Shown here in pieces: positions 36,323-46,811 of a DNA stretch of 64,000 nt. The notes beneath the pieces are model-generated. The model saw only the letters and a program-made list of their open reading frames with translations. It was not told the origin of the DNA and searched no databases. Position numbers and translations under genes: made by a program. The number at the start of each line of letters is the position of its first letter. Position 1 is the stretch's first letter. The stretch spans positions 2,206,408 through 2,270,407 of the forward strand of contig NC_043744.1 in NCBI RefSeq assembly GCF_004337985.1, in the 5' to 3' direction. The DNA comes from Pyricularia pennisetigena (Eukaryota > Ascomycota > Sordariomycetes > Magnaporthales > Pyriculariaceae).

Positions 36323-36847
36323 TGTGATTAACTTGGGGCGGCGACCATGAGGTGAATTTGGCAGCTTCTACGACCAAATTAGGAGCTTCCGAGCTGTGTG
36401 TGGGTTTGAGTGTCAGGGGAAGCAAAGAAGAGGCATGTGTTGTGAATGGAGGCAATAGAGTTTTTTTTATCTATTTATTTTGAGTGAAAAGGGGACATAG
36501 GATGATTGTGTGAGGATTCAGTGGGACTGGTTGGAAACGTTTGGTTTTGCTGCCATTAATTCAGACATTTAGAAACGACTCTGTTTTATTCCATACCGCA
36601 CGCTGGGACGGTCTTTGGTCGAACGTTTGGAGCAGACAGAAGCACTGTAACCTTTTATATTACATGCACGGACAACTAAATAATCCAGCAATCCAGATAA
36701 GCTTTGGCTAGCATGTAGCGGGCCAGATCCTTTTCTATCTTTCTTTTGTATTTAACAGTATTATACAAGAAACACATAAGTACAGCTGGATCCCGCAGGC
36801 AACTGCCGAGCGGGCCCAAGTTTGCAATACACACCGCGCCGAGTTGC
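36323..36847. other. convergent 3' intergenic region
   Basis: The RhoGAP and mL38 genes end towards each other here. No supported ORF was seen. Confidence 0.6.
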
Positions 36848-38445
36848 CTACTTGACAAACTTGCGCTTGGGCGTGGCGATACGGTGGGTGTACTTCCACA
36901 AATGCCTGTACTTGGGACCCTGCCTCTTGGCCTCCCAACCACGAGGGCCGCGCTCGGGCTTCATCGAGTGGACGCGGGCGTGCTTGAACTCAATGTCAGC
37001 ACCGGGGATGTTGTTGCGGGCCATGACGTCGGCCGTGTAGTCGTCCCATTCCGTGCGGAAGATGTTGAAGCCGACAGGCTCAAGGGCTGGGAACTTGTCC
37101 TTAAGTGACTTGATGGAGAACTTGTTGGGGTTCTTGGCCGGGTCCGGGTCGCTGGAGCGGATGTAGGCCTCGCGCAGCTTGGCCACGTCGATGACCTCGT
37201 TGTTCTTCTGCTCCAGGATGAAGATTGACAGGCGGTGCTTGGGAGCACCCTTTTGGGAGAAAGGAGGCAGCCAAGGAACGGCGAGGTGCTTTTGTTCGTC
37301 GCGAATCATCATCAAGGGAATGGCTTTGGTAGTCGGGTCAATGGGGATGTTGGCGGCCAAGAAGTGGCAACGGCGGGCGAAGCCGTCCTTGTCGACGACC
37401 GGAACATCGCTGTCAATGACAGCCACGGTCACAAGACGCTCACCCTTGTTGAAGACCTGGACGCGCAGGGTTGGGGGCTTCTCCGAAGTCAAGCTATCGA
37501 CCACGGTGCCGGGCGGGGTCTTACGCTGGCGAAAAGACATCTGGACGTCCATGACAGGCTCAAACTTGGGGAGAAGATCGGGAATGATGGAGAACTGCTC
37601 GATGCGCTGTTTGATGATGCGGTAGGGGAGGCCACGCCACTTCTTCTCAGCCAGATGGCGGTACACGGGCTTGTTCATGTCACCTGCGAAGCGATACTTG
37701 TCAGCGAGAGGAAGACCAAAGTTGCCGTTTGGGTTTTCAAGTCCATCCGTCCATCCGCCGTCGTCCGTGGATGATACATACCCAGGCCGTCTTCAAATCT
37801 TCTCTTGACTTCCGGGTCGTTGATGTCGGCCTGAACCTTGAGCATATTGAGGTACTCGCGCATGCTCTCGAGCCTCATCTGCTTGATACGATCACCACCG
37901 GTAACCGTCTCCGGGTCCCTGGCCTCGAGTGCCTTGATCTTGGCAGCCTCGCGCAGGATCTGGCCAATCTTCTCCTGCCTGTCGGCGTGGAGGACCTTGC
38001 GGGCCTCCTGAAAGCATTGAAACGGCAGCTGCGCAAAGGGGATGCTCTGGTCGGCGATGGCGATGGCGGCCTGCTTACGCCGTGAGCCAACCATGGGGTC
38101 CTTGGGTGCTAGTTTTGGTGCGTCGGTACTGGCTGCGGGTAGGCTATCGCTGCTTCCACTTCCTGCCGAAGCTGCCTGGCCTGCGGCGGAAGCGGGAGGT
38201 GGTGATGGTGCTGCGCCGGTCGACGCTTCGTTTGTCCTTGCTGGTGGTGTTGGGGATGTTTGTGCAGGACTGTCATTCTTCATTTCTTGCGGTGGTATCG
38301 TCGTGGTGTTCACATCATCCCTCCGCCCAGCAGTGCTTGAAAAGGAGCGAGATGCCATGGGTCTCGATGGGGTGGCCATGGCCAGATGCTGCCGAGGCCG
38401 CAGACATCTCGTCACCGTCCTGCCGACCTGCTGGCACCTCGACAT
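36848..38445 (-). CDS. mitochondrial large ribosomal subunit protein mL38 (MRPL35)
   Basis: Two exons, 38445-37782 and 37683-36848, encode 499 aa. The N-terminus is a basic mitochondrial presequence (MSRCQQVGRTVTRCLRPRQ, then RSFSSTAGRRDD) followed by an Ala/Pro/Ser-rich linker. Helical segments such as AFAQLPFQCFQEARKVLHADRQEKIGQI-type and [35 protein letters not shown] lead into a PEBP-like fold (about residues 270-450) with LPKFEPVMDVQMSF, CHFLAANIPID, HLAVPWLPPFSQKGAPKHR. mL38 is a constitutive part of the mitochondrial 54S subunit with a phosphatidylethanolamine-binding-protein fold. The intron (98 bp, GTATGT donor) interrupts GLG^DMNKPV. It is divergent from uL4m. Confidence 0.9.
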
Positions 38446-38926
38446 GGCTGCAGAGGTGTTCCTGTCCGGTTGGGGCGGGCAGGAATGAAAGATGACTGAT
38501 TTTTTTTTTTATTGTTGTTGTTTTCGAAGGTGTTGTTTTTCCCACCTCCAGGTACCGTACCTAGACAAATTTCAAGACGCGAGCTCTGAATTCAATGCCT
38601 GTCGTTCTTGTCAAAAATTTGGAGATGGATTAGATAGCTCCACTGGCAGCCAGACAAGGGTAAACCCGATTTTGATTGGTCTAGAAGCCGCCGGCTGCCC
38701 CACTGACGACGCGAAAAAGATGCAGCACTGTCTGTGCTTCATCGATGGTAACTACCCCGAAAGACAGCAGCCAACATTTTTCCCGACATAGCGACAATAA
38801 GGCTGTTTCTTATAAGCACCACAAAGACTACGTCGGTGCGCCGTCAGAACAGAAGACTCAAAAGAGGCTCTGAAAGAGCGTATTTATTGAGGTGTACGTG
38901 CGGTTTGCTGCACAACGGCCTTCGCC
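38446..38926. other. shared bidirectional promoter of mL38 and uL4m
   Basis: The 481 bp between the two start codons drives two mitoribosomal protein genes in opposite directions. It contains a T10 stretch near the mL38 side and an inverted CCAAT (ATTGG) at 38675-38679 near the middle. Confidence 0.65.
38675..38679 (-). promoter_or_regulatory. CCAAT box (inverted)
   Basis: ATTGG on the plus strand is CCAAT on the minus strand. It lies near the centre of the shared mL38/uL4m promoter. In fungi CCAAT sites bind the HAP/CBC complex, which controls many respiratory genes. A 5-base match alone is weak evidence. Confidence 0.3.
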
Positions 38927-40047
38927 ATGGCCGGCAAAGGCGTCAGATGCCTCAGCGAGGCCATGAGAATCATGAGGATATCTTCGTCATTATCGTCAGC
39001 CAGGCAACCAATCGTAAGTGTTTTTGACTGGAGGGGCTTTTTTTATCTTTTTTATCAATCAAAACTGCAGCCCAAAATACTTACTGACTGAGAATCACCG
39101 TGTAGAACTGGACAAAACCTCTGGCATCATCAGTGTCGAGCCGGACAATGGCTACTGCTTCCGACCCAACCCCATTCAAGACCAAGCTGCTCAACGGCGG
39201 AGCCGACCAAAGCTCGGCAGCGTCAACGCAACCGATTTGGACACCCCCATCGGAAATTCCAGTGACAATCTACGACTTTCCGAGCCTCGAGCCCCTGACC
39301 CTGGAGGCATGGCCAACCAAACATCTTGATCTCCCCTTTCGTCGCGACCTCCTCCATCTTGCCGTTACGTACGAGGGCGATGCAACCAGGCAGGGTACGG
39401 CATCGTCCAAAACGAAGTGGGACGTCCACGGCTCCCACCGTAAAATGGCTCCTCAGAAGGGCATGGGTGCTGCCCGTGTAGGTTGGAAGCAGTCGCCCCT
39501 GCGTCGCGGAGGAGGCAAGTCCCACGGTCCGCACCCGCGCGACTTCTCCACGCGTATGAACCACAAGGTCTACGATCTGGCATGGCGCACTGCGCTCTCC
39601 TACCGCTACCGGCGCGGCGAGCTGTTTGTGGTCCGTGACGGAAGCCTCGACATGCCGCTGCCCGTAGACTTCCTGGCCCTGGCCGCCGAGGGCAGGCTCG
39701 GCCGCGAGCTTGAGGACGGTTTCGTCGACCGCATCGTTCGCGAAACCCTCAACCCTTTAGGGTGGGGCAAGGAGGGTGGGCGCTCGACGTTTGTGGTGGC
39801 CTGCGACAAGGCAGCCCGGCCCAACCTGTTTTCCAGCCTCGACATCGCCCAGAAGGAGGCGCGTGCTCTTGAGGTCGACGACGTCGACGTCAAGGACATC
39901 CTGGAGACGGGTCGGATCGTGATCGAGCGGCGTGCTCTGAAACGGCTCATCAGGGAGCACCAGAGTGATCTAGTGAGCCGCATCGTCATCAACGGCTCCA
40001 GGGTCACAGGACCGCTAGCCGGGGCTACCAGGACCTTGGTTGAATGA
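38927..40047 (+). CDS. mitochondrial large ribosomal subunit protein uL4m (YML6)
   Basis: Two exons, 38927-39013 and 39106-40047, encode 342 aa. Exon 1 and the start of exon 2 give a basic, Ser-rich presequence (MAGKGVRCLSEAMRIMRISSS..., then RQPINWTKPLASS). The L4 family core follows: WDVHGSHRKMAPQKGMGAARVGWKQSPLRRGGGKSHGPHPRDFS in pieces, the long basic loop that reaches the peptide exit tunnel in bacterial L4, then NHKVYDLAWRTALSYRYRRGELFVV and a C-terminal domain ending IVINGSRVTGPLAGATRTLVE. It is a core protein of the mitochondrial large subunit. Phase-0 splice at 39013/39106. An internal ATG at 39148 would give a shorter form without the presequence. Confidence 0.92.
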
Positions 40048-41887
40048 AGCGACGGGAGGCGTGGCGGATAGCAAGAGTTGAGAGGGAAGAAATAAGAATA
40101 CCTTTCTCTCCGGGAACCAAAAAAACAAACATATAGTTTGACGCATGTAAGATGTATGTATCTGCTTTGTATGTACAAATAGTCGATAGAGTGTGGAATA
40201 TTGTCATCAGTCCAAGCCTGGGTGTATAGATATTTGCTGCCTTGGTGCATTTCTACAACGTAAATATGTTGCTGGTTTCTTTGGTACTGTATCGGCTAAT
40301 GTCTTCGGCCATAATAGATTATTACAATATGCCTACACCTACACTCGGTTGGCCATGTCACGCTGATATACTATGGCCCTTTGTTCGATTGAAGCGAAGA
40401 AGAAGAGAAGAGAAGAAAGAAAGAAAAAAGAAAAAAAAAAAAAAAAAGCTTCTCGTAAATTTTTTTTCAAAGCCCCTCGAATCCCAGTATTTAGGTTGCA
40501 GGAATTATTAGTGTCACTTTGTAGTTATTTATTCCTATCTCACGTCCTCGATGGAACATTTTTTCTTTCCAGCCCATGCAACATAGTTGTTGGGCTTGGC
40601 AGCTTCCCGCAATCCCAATTGTGACCCTTGATATGTTGACAACATGTTCTAGAAGATCAGCCAGCCACGTCAAAAACACAGAGGTGTACAAAAAGCGTCC
40701 AACCACACCTTGGCATACTTTAAATGTTGCTCGGCTGGACCTGGCAGCGGGGTGAGGGACTTTTTTTTTTTTTTTTACTGGTGAAATGCGTAATTACTAT
40801 GCAATATCTGTATCTTTCTTCCCGTTTGCTCCGTTTTTTTGAGTTTATTATTTGCAGTTTGTTTCTATTTTTACTCGCTGTACCTGCTTGCCTATTTGCC
40901 TTTGTCGGGTTCACTCCGGACCTTTTCTTGCAGCCGTTCGCTGTACGTGCTGGGGGGCCACAGAACTACGAGGAGTGGTTGTTCCGATCTCCACGAATCG
41001 GACCGCCGGTTATTGTCGGTGGTTTGACCAGTTGCGCGGAGCCGGAGCCAGCCTCCGTTATCTGGTCACTGTCCAAAACTCAAAAACCACCCCTCGTCCT
41101 TATTTCTTATTTTATTTTTGAGATCAGACCTCCCCAAGTCTTGGTTCCGTCTTGTCAATCTTCTTCTTTTTTTCTGTGCTCGATAATTACCGATTTTCTT
41201 TCTGCTTTCTTTTTTTAAACCGGCAAACCCAAAGTCTACGACGGAAATTTGGCTTGACAGCTCAATCCTACGGGGACTTCATTCCTAGCCTACGAGGCAC
41301 ACAAACACGCATGATTTTCGCAATTCAGAATGTAAAATTGGTATGACGTAAGTACAGACATGTTACCCCTGGGACATTGAAGCCAGTTTGTGACCATGCT
41401 CATTAGTTACCTAGCTAGATCTATATACTTCGGTTCCAGAAAATAACAACTCTACCTTGAGCAATTCTCCGCTGGTGAGCTAGTCGACTTCAACTTCTTG
41501 ACAAATCTTTTCAGAAATCCCACCTCCAATACAATGTCATAAGTCATGTAATACATCATTTGCCCGTGCAAGGCTAAAGAAAGAAGAAAAGAAGGAAAAC
41601 CAGACAAAGCAAAAAACAAACAAAAAAGATGAGGCAAACGAACGCCGAGATGACCTCCTCACTTGGGGGCTTTTTTTCATTTTTTTTTTTTTTTCATGCA
41701 GCATCGGCGCTGTGGTGAGACGAGTCTTCAAGCAGACAATCGCTGCATCCAAGATAATCCGATTGGGACTGTTTAATTGACAGGCAGGCAGGCTCATGCT
41801 CATGCCAACCGCGACACAAGATGGTAGAATTTGCTGTCATATGGGACATTCCCACCCACCTGTGTCTTGCATATCAAAGAAGAGACC
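40048..41887. other. convergent intergenic region, A/T-rich
   Basis: This 1.8 kb stretch lies between uL4m and the bZIP gene. It holds A-rich (40395-40447) and T-rich (40761-40776; 40830-41220) blocks. A 164-codon ORF at 40724-41218 is low-complexity Leu/Phe/Ser and not supported as a gene. Confidence 0.55.
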
Positions 41888-43099
41888 CTAGCCTTCTTCG
41901 TTTTCTAGAGGGTTCATGGTGTTGAACGAGGGGACTATGGGGGAGGTTTGGGCAGAGCCAACGGGATAGACCGGGAGGTCCATGGGCGAATTCCATGCGC
42001 TCTCGGATACTGAATGCGACGATCGACATCGTACCGGTACCCCAGCTGTCTGCGATGAGCCGGCACTTCCTTGCCTCGAGCGTCTCGAAGTCGCCATCAT
42101 ACTCTCAGATAACGAGCTTCGGTGCGACGAGATAGTTGCCGTCGTAGGCGCGACCGATTCTATGAGCTTCTCGTAGGTCAACCCACCACCCTGCTCTCTC
42201 ATGGCGCGCTCCTTGCTTTCCCGAACGAAACGTTGGGCTTCAAACTCGAGCCAATTGTCGATCCTGGGATCCTTACAGGACGCGTGGTCCATCAGGTGGT
42301 TCTTCATGCTGTTTGACTCATTCAGCAACCCCTGAGCTTCCGTCTGGAGGGCGTGGTTTGTGGTTTCGAGCTCGACACACTGCTCCTCCAAATCTTGGAC
42401 AAATTCCTTCTTTTTCTTTCGGCACTTGAGAGCTGCAACCCTGTTCCGCTCTAGGACGGTACTGCGCTTGCCGTCGTCATCGCCGTCGGCGTCCGGAGAC
42501 GTCTTTCTGGACCTGGTTGTTTTTGTCACGGCCGACCCAGCCGTCGCATTGCTTTGGGTCCTCTTTTTCTTCTTGGCAGGAGGGTCTGGAATGGGCGAGT
42601 CTCCTGGACCAAACGAGACGGACCTGGAAGATCTCGAACGGGAGGACTTGCTCTGCGGCCTTCCGACGGTCGGAATGCAGCTTGTGTTACTTCCACTAGA
42701 GTTTGTCGTGGTCAGGGACGGCACCCGAGAGCTTGATGGTTCTTCGCCAGACGCTGTGGCGAGGAGCCCTGGATCAACTGCGGTCAAAAGAGGTGCCGGT
42801 GGCGCCATGGTGTAAGGGTTTATTCCGTAGCCCAGTCCACCGTTGGTGGCGCTTGCCAATCTCTGCGACGCCATGGTCTGCGCTTCGAGGAAGACGGTAG
42901 GATACGGATCGTCCCCTTGGACCTGATTCTGCGTTTTCCCCGAGTCGGCAAGGCCTGTAATGCCCTTGAAGGACGAGTGAAAGGACAATCCCTCTGACGC
43001 ACTGTGAGGTGCAAAGGTTGTAGGAAGGATGTTGGAATAAGGGTCCAGCCCGGGGTCCATGTCGGGCATGCTATCCTCGGCGAATTTGTGAGAGTTCAT
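41888..43099 (-). CDS. ATF/CREB-type bZIP transcription factor
   Basis: Single exon, 403 aa. The bZIP domain spans about 211-272. Its basic region LERNRVAALKCRKKKK contains the N-x7-R signature (Asn219...Arg227), followed by a heptad-patterned leucine zipper (VQDLEEQCVELETTNHALQ, then GLLNESNSMKNHLMDH). The VAALKCR core is typical of the ATF/CREB group (Atf1/AtfA/AtfB-like), which in fungi answers to stress-activated MAP kinases and controls oxidative-stress, osmotic and conidial genes. A basic PAKKKKR stretch (174-180) is a likely nuclear signal. The N-terminal half is Ser/Pro/Gly-rich. The subtype is not resolved. An 11-base N gap lies about 120 bp upstream. Confidence 0.86.
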   Translation of the reverse strand: MNSHKFAEDSMPDMDPGLDPYSNILPTTFAPHSASEGLSFHSSFKGITGLADSGKTQNQVQGDDPYPTVFLEAQTMASQRLASATNGGLGYGINPYTMAPPAPLLTAVDPGLLATASGEEPSSSRVPSLTTTNSSGSNTSCIPTVGRPQSKSSRSRSSRSVSFGPGDSPIPDPPAKKKKRTQSNATAGSAVTKTTRSRKTSPDADGDDDGKRSTVLERNRVAALKCRKKKKEFVQDLEEQCVELETTNHALQTEAQGLLNESNSMKNHLMDHASCKDPRIDNWLEFEAQRFVRESKERAMREQGGGLTYEKLIESVAPTTATISSHRSSLSESMMATSRRSRQGSAGSSQTAGVPVRCRSSHSVSESAWNSPMDLPVYPVGSAQTSPIVPSFNTMNPLENEEG

Positions 43100-43217
43100 T
43101 AATGCGACTCCTTATCTTCCTCCTCCACAGGCGGGCGGGTAAGTGTCAATTCGGCGATCGCGACAGACGGCTGTTTGTATTGCACCGTGTCGGTACTGAA
43201 TGCCGTGCGAACGGAGG

Positions 43218-43228
43218 NNNNNNNNNNN
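43218..43228. other. assembly gap (11 N)
   Basis: Eleven undetermined bases in non-coding sequence upstream of the bZIP gene. Confidence 1.
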
Positions 43229-43440
43229 AACTAAGTAAGGGAAGGCCCAGAGGATCGATTTTACATAACCGGGGGGGTTGCCATGCGAAGCAATGCTAAT
43301 ATGAAGCTGGGTCGCTGGGGAAAACCTAAAAGCTCCCAATGCTTCCAATGGCACAGAGTTCAATGAGGCAGGTAGGTGTCCGGGCAGTACCTGGAGTCGT
43401 GTTTATGTCTGCATGCCAGGCAGCTTCTTGGGTGGGTATT

Positions 43441-43457
43441 CCAGGGTGCGACCCTGG
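43441..43457. repeat. perfect inverted repeat/hairpin
   Basis: CCAGGGT, a GCG loop and ACCCTGG form a perfect 7-bp stem. It resembles a tRNA T-arm in shape but lacks the TTC loop and no other tRNA part is seen nearby. Confidence 0.6.
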
Positions 43458-45826
43458 AGGGTGCAACGCAAATACTTGGCTCCGGCGGGCTGCTTGTTGG
43501 CTGCAGAAGGACAAAAGAGCGTTGATAGCTGGGTTACCCCCCTCCGCTTAGCTACCCGGTATTGCCGGTAGGGTCGATGGCTTGGGGGTGTGAAATTCCC
43601 AGTACGGTAGGGTAGGGAAACCGATATCAAGGGTGCTTTCTCGGGTACTACTGGGCACGTAGATTCGACGTCAATCCGGATAGGGCGACCAGGAATTCAA
43701 TAAAAACGATAAATCAAATCAGGGATTAACAGGGAAAGTAGATCGAGTTGTTGGAACGAACAATGGGATTCCGGTGGGGGGGACTGTTGCTTTTCAAGTT
43801 TGTGGGAGGGGGTCTTTCTCTTGTTCCTGTTGCGGCTGTAGAAAAAAAAAAAAAAAACGGGCAGAAGTGTTGCAAAAAGTCGCCTGCATCGAACGTCGAA
43901 GGAGAGATTTAGTAATTAATTGCCATCTGGTATTTCCGGGACCCTTGGGTACCATGGATGCGGTATGTACCTTATCATATTAGTATTAGTATTATTTTTT
44001 CTTCTTGATCCCCTGTTTTCTCTATTTTTTTTTTATCACCTTCCCCCACTCTTTTTTCTTTCCCTTTTTTTTCCTTCTCTCTGTTTCTTGTTTTTGCAGC
44101 GTGGACCGAAAAGTAGTCAACGTTTTTGGTGTTGATCGCCGATGGCGGGCGCGTTCTTCCGGAGCAAAACCTCCTTAAACATCCCTGCTCCTGCCAAAAG
44201 CTGCTGCTGGGCCAGGAAAAATCAAGCAGCCGAGTATGTTCTTGTGTGGGTACCCCATCTACGCACGTTACGGTTACGGATACAGTAGTTGATAGCGGGA
44301 TCCACAGTTCACATTGAACGAGTCGACAAGACAGAAATTCAAGGTTATTACGAAATTCACCCCAGAAATTGACAAGCATGTAGAGGAGGATAATACAGAG
44401 GAGAAAGAAGCGACGCTGCAACTCTCCAAAAACGAAAAAAAAAAAAAAAAAAAAAAAAAAAATTAGTTTTTTGTTAAGTGGATTAAGTAAAAAAAAAAAA
44501 AAAAAAAAAGCTGTCAGGCATGTCAGGCTTGTCAGACTTGTCAGGATCCTCACTCGCTACCAGGAGGGTGCCGGAAACAGAATGAGGGGCATCAATTGAA
44601 TATCGGTTCCAAAATTCTTTAATATGCACAGTTGCTACATGGGGACGCAGTGCATCATCGTCATGGTAGCTCAAGTATGACAAACTTAACATGCTAGCTA
44701 GCGCAAGGTACACCAGACCCCGAATCGAATTGAGCTTTGCATCTAGAAACTGGAGGGGATCGGTGCGGCGCATTACATCCGCAAACACATTGAACAGATG
44801 TACGGCGCGCATAATAAGAGGTGGGAGCCTTACCTAGAGGCTTGCTAGGTAGGTCTAGACTAGTTCGTACCCATGATAGACAGACAGCTCGCTACCTATC
44901 AGGCTATGTAGCCTCGGCAGCTTGTTGATCAGCTGTCAGTAGCCGCCGCCATCACTTGCACATACCATGTGGGGCAAGGGTTCAACCTCAGATAGCTACA
45001 GCCTACCTAAAGAGCTAACCAAGCTAACCTAACTGCCAAGCTAATACCCATACCCTTTGATATTAATCCGATGCGAGGGTTTGTTCCTTACAACTGCGTC
45101 AACACATGGCAATTGTCCAATCAACCTCGACGTGATATACGGAGTAATCAATTCTTATCTGCCTCAGTACCAATTCTATCTGGTTGAGTATGATCGGGTG
45201 GCATCTCGACTCGATTGTTGGGCCTTGTTTTGCCTGCCGCTATCAGATGCACGCCGAACTAAATTGGGAGGGCCGGCCACTTTATTAGGTGGATATACAT
45301 ATGTGTATGTATATGTCTCCCTTGTCGGTCAAGTCGACCACATGACTCCTTAGATAAAAGATCTACAGCGCAAGATGTACACGAAAGATTACCGGCTCTG
45401 GAATTTGTAATGTAAGAGAATGGCATTGTTGGCAATTATTCCCGTTTGCGCTTTCTGTATTGTTTCCGCAAACTACATACATCATAGCTGTTTCGAATTC
45501 GTCTCGATCAAGCTCCGTGATGATCCAGTTCCATGATGAACCAGTAAACATTCGCAACCCGGCCCGATGGCCGGCATTTCGCCTCCTTACAATACAGCGA
45601 GTTAAAATTGGGTGTGCGTACCGGTAGATGTAATTGCTTCGCCGTCCAGCCTGGGGCACCAATCGGGGACCCCACCCAATCCTATGTCTCCCCTCGGGGC
45701 CTTTCGCCCGCCTAATTTTAGCCGACGTCACCGCACCGCATGTCGGAGCCTGTCCCGCCACTGGTTGGTCTCCCGCAGCCATGCAATGCGGGGCAGGCTC
45801 GGCAAAGGAACAGCGAACAATTATAG

Positions 45827-45859
<33 letters not shown>

Positions 45860-45917
45860 CGGCTGCCCAGGCTTATTCGGAGGATCTTCTCCACGGGAGC
45901 TCTCCGGTTGGACGTGG

Positions 45918-45923
45918 TCGCGT
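45918..45923 (-). promoter_or_regulatory. single MCB-like site upstream of RFA3
   Basis: TCGCGT on the plus strand is ACGCGA on the minus strand, about 190 bp upstream of the RFA3 ATG. RPA genes are classic MBF targets in yeasts. One six-base match is weak support. Confidence 0.25.
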
Positions 45924-46112
45924 TTGCGTTTCCGTTTAAAAATACGACCATACCGTGTTTCCGCCACCTCGAGCACGTTTTTTGAGGCGCATCTCGATTA
46001 AATCCCCGCCACGAAAAAGCGTTCGTCGCAAACGTCCTTTTTTATCCCTTGTGACAGCAATATACCAAAAAGTTGTTGGGATTTTTGCTTGATTTTTTTC
46101 CTGTTTATCATC

Positions 46113-46784
46113 ATGGAGCAGACCTCAACCCCACGCGTCAACTGCGGTCTCCTAGACTCGTATGTTGGTCGCAATGTGATGGTCGTCGGCAGGGTCCAAC
46201 AGTTGCGCGGCGACGTTGCACTCCTGGATGCAGATGGAAACGTCACCGCAAATCTGAACCGAGTATGTGATTGACTAGATTCCTCCCTCCCTCCCTTTCG
46301 TCCTTGTCTGTTTTCTGGTGCTACCTCGGCGAGTTTTGGACGGGAAAAATCATAACCCCCTCCTACAACCCCNNNNNNNNNNNNNNNNNNNNNNNNNNNN
46401 NNNNNNNNNNNNNNNNNNNNNNNNNNNNNNNNNNNNNNNNNNNNNNNNNNNNNNNNNNNNNNNNNNNNNNNNNNNNNNNNNNNNNNNNNNNNNNNNNNNN
46501 NCCCGTACCCTTCCCACCACGCCCAGAAGCCTATACGAATCTAGACCGGGGATTTCTAATCTCAAGGGCCTTTCCTTTCGCCCCTCTCTTAGGACTCCCA
46601 CCTCCTCGTCGGCAACGCCGCGCAAATCATCGGCAAAGTCAACCCGGACCTGACCATCAAAGTCCTCAGCTCCCTCGACCTCGGCCCGAACGTCGACATG
46701 AACGTCTCCAGGGCGGTCGTCGAGACGTCCCAGAAGCTCAAGGCTCTGTACGAGTACGACGGATCAGAACAGCCACAGCATTGA
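46113..46784 (+). CDS. RFA3: replication protein A 14 kDa subunit (Rfa3)
   Basis: Two exons, 46113-46262 and 46593-46784, encode 113 aa, as expected for RPA14. The protein is one OB fold: MEQTSTPRVNCGLLDSYVGRNVMVVGRV, then DVALLDADGNVTANLNR, spliced to DSHLLVGNAAQIIGKVNPDLTIKVLSSLDLG, and ending NMNVSRAVVETSQK-type helix and a short tail. It is the third subunit of the single-strand DNA-binding RPA heterotrimer used in replication, repair and recombination. The intron (GTATGT...CTTAG) contains the 129-N assembly gap, so its length is not certain, and a missed small exon in the gap cannot be fully excluded, though the joined product is already full length. Confidence 0.88.
46373..46501. other. 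assembly gap (129 N)
   Basis: The gap lies wholly inside the proposed RFA3 intron. Confidence 1.
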
Positions 46785-46811
46785 CGGCAGTCCACGGCCG
46801 CCGGCGGGTAC

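Larger units (their letters stand above)
43100..46112. other. intergenic region with gap and homopolymers
   Basis: Three kilobases without a supported gene. It holds an 11-base assembly gap (43218-43228), a perfect 7-base-arm hairpin at 43441-43457, A28 at 44435-44462, A21 at 44489-44509, A32 at 45827-45858 and a T-rich block (43990-44100). A TCGCGT site (MCB on the other strand) lies at 45918-45923, 190 bp before RFA3. Several open frames through the homopolymers are artefacts. Confidence 0.55.

Noticed and set aside
40724..41218. 164-codon ORF rich in Leu, Phe and Ser
   Set aside because: It is driven by T-rich sequence and reads like membrane-protein noise without any family motif.
44975..44990. 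GGGTTCAACCTC, tRNA T-loop-like string
   Set aside because: No acceptor stem, D-arm or anticodon arm can be drawn around it.
45612..46001. 129-codon plus-strand ORF
   Set aside because: It runs through the A32 homopolymer and so contains a poly-lysine artefact.
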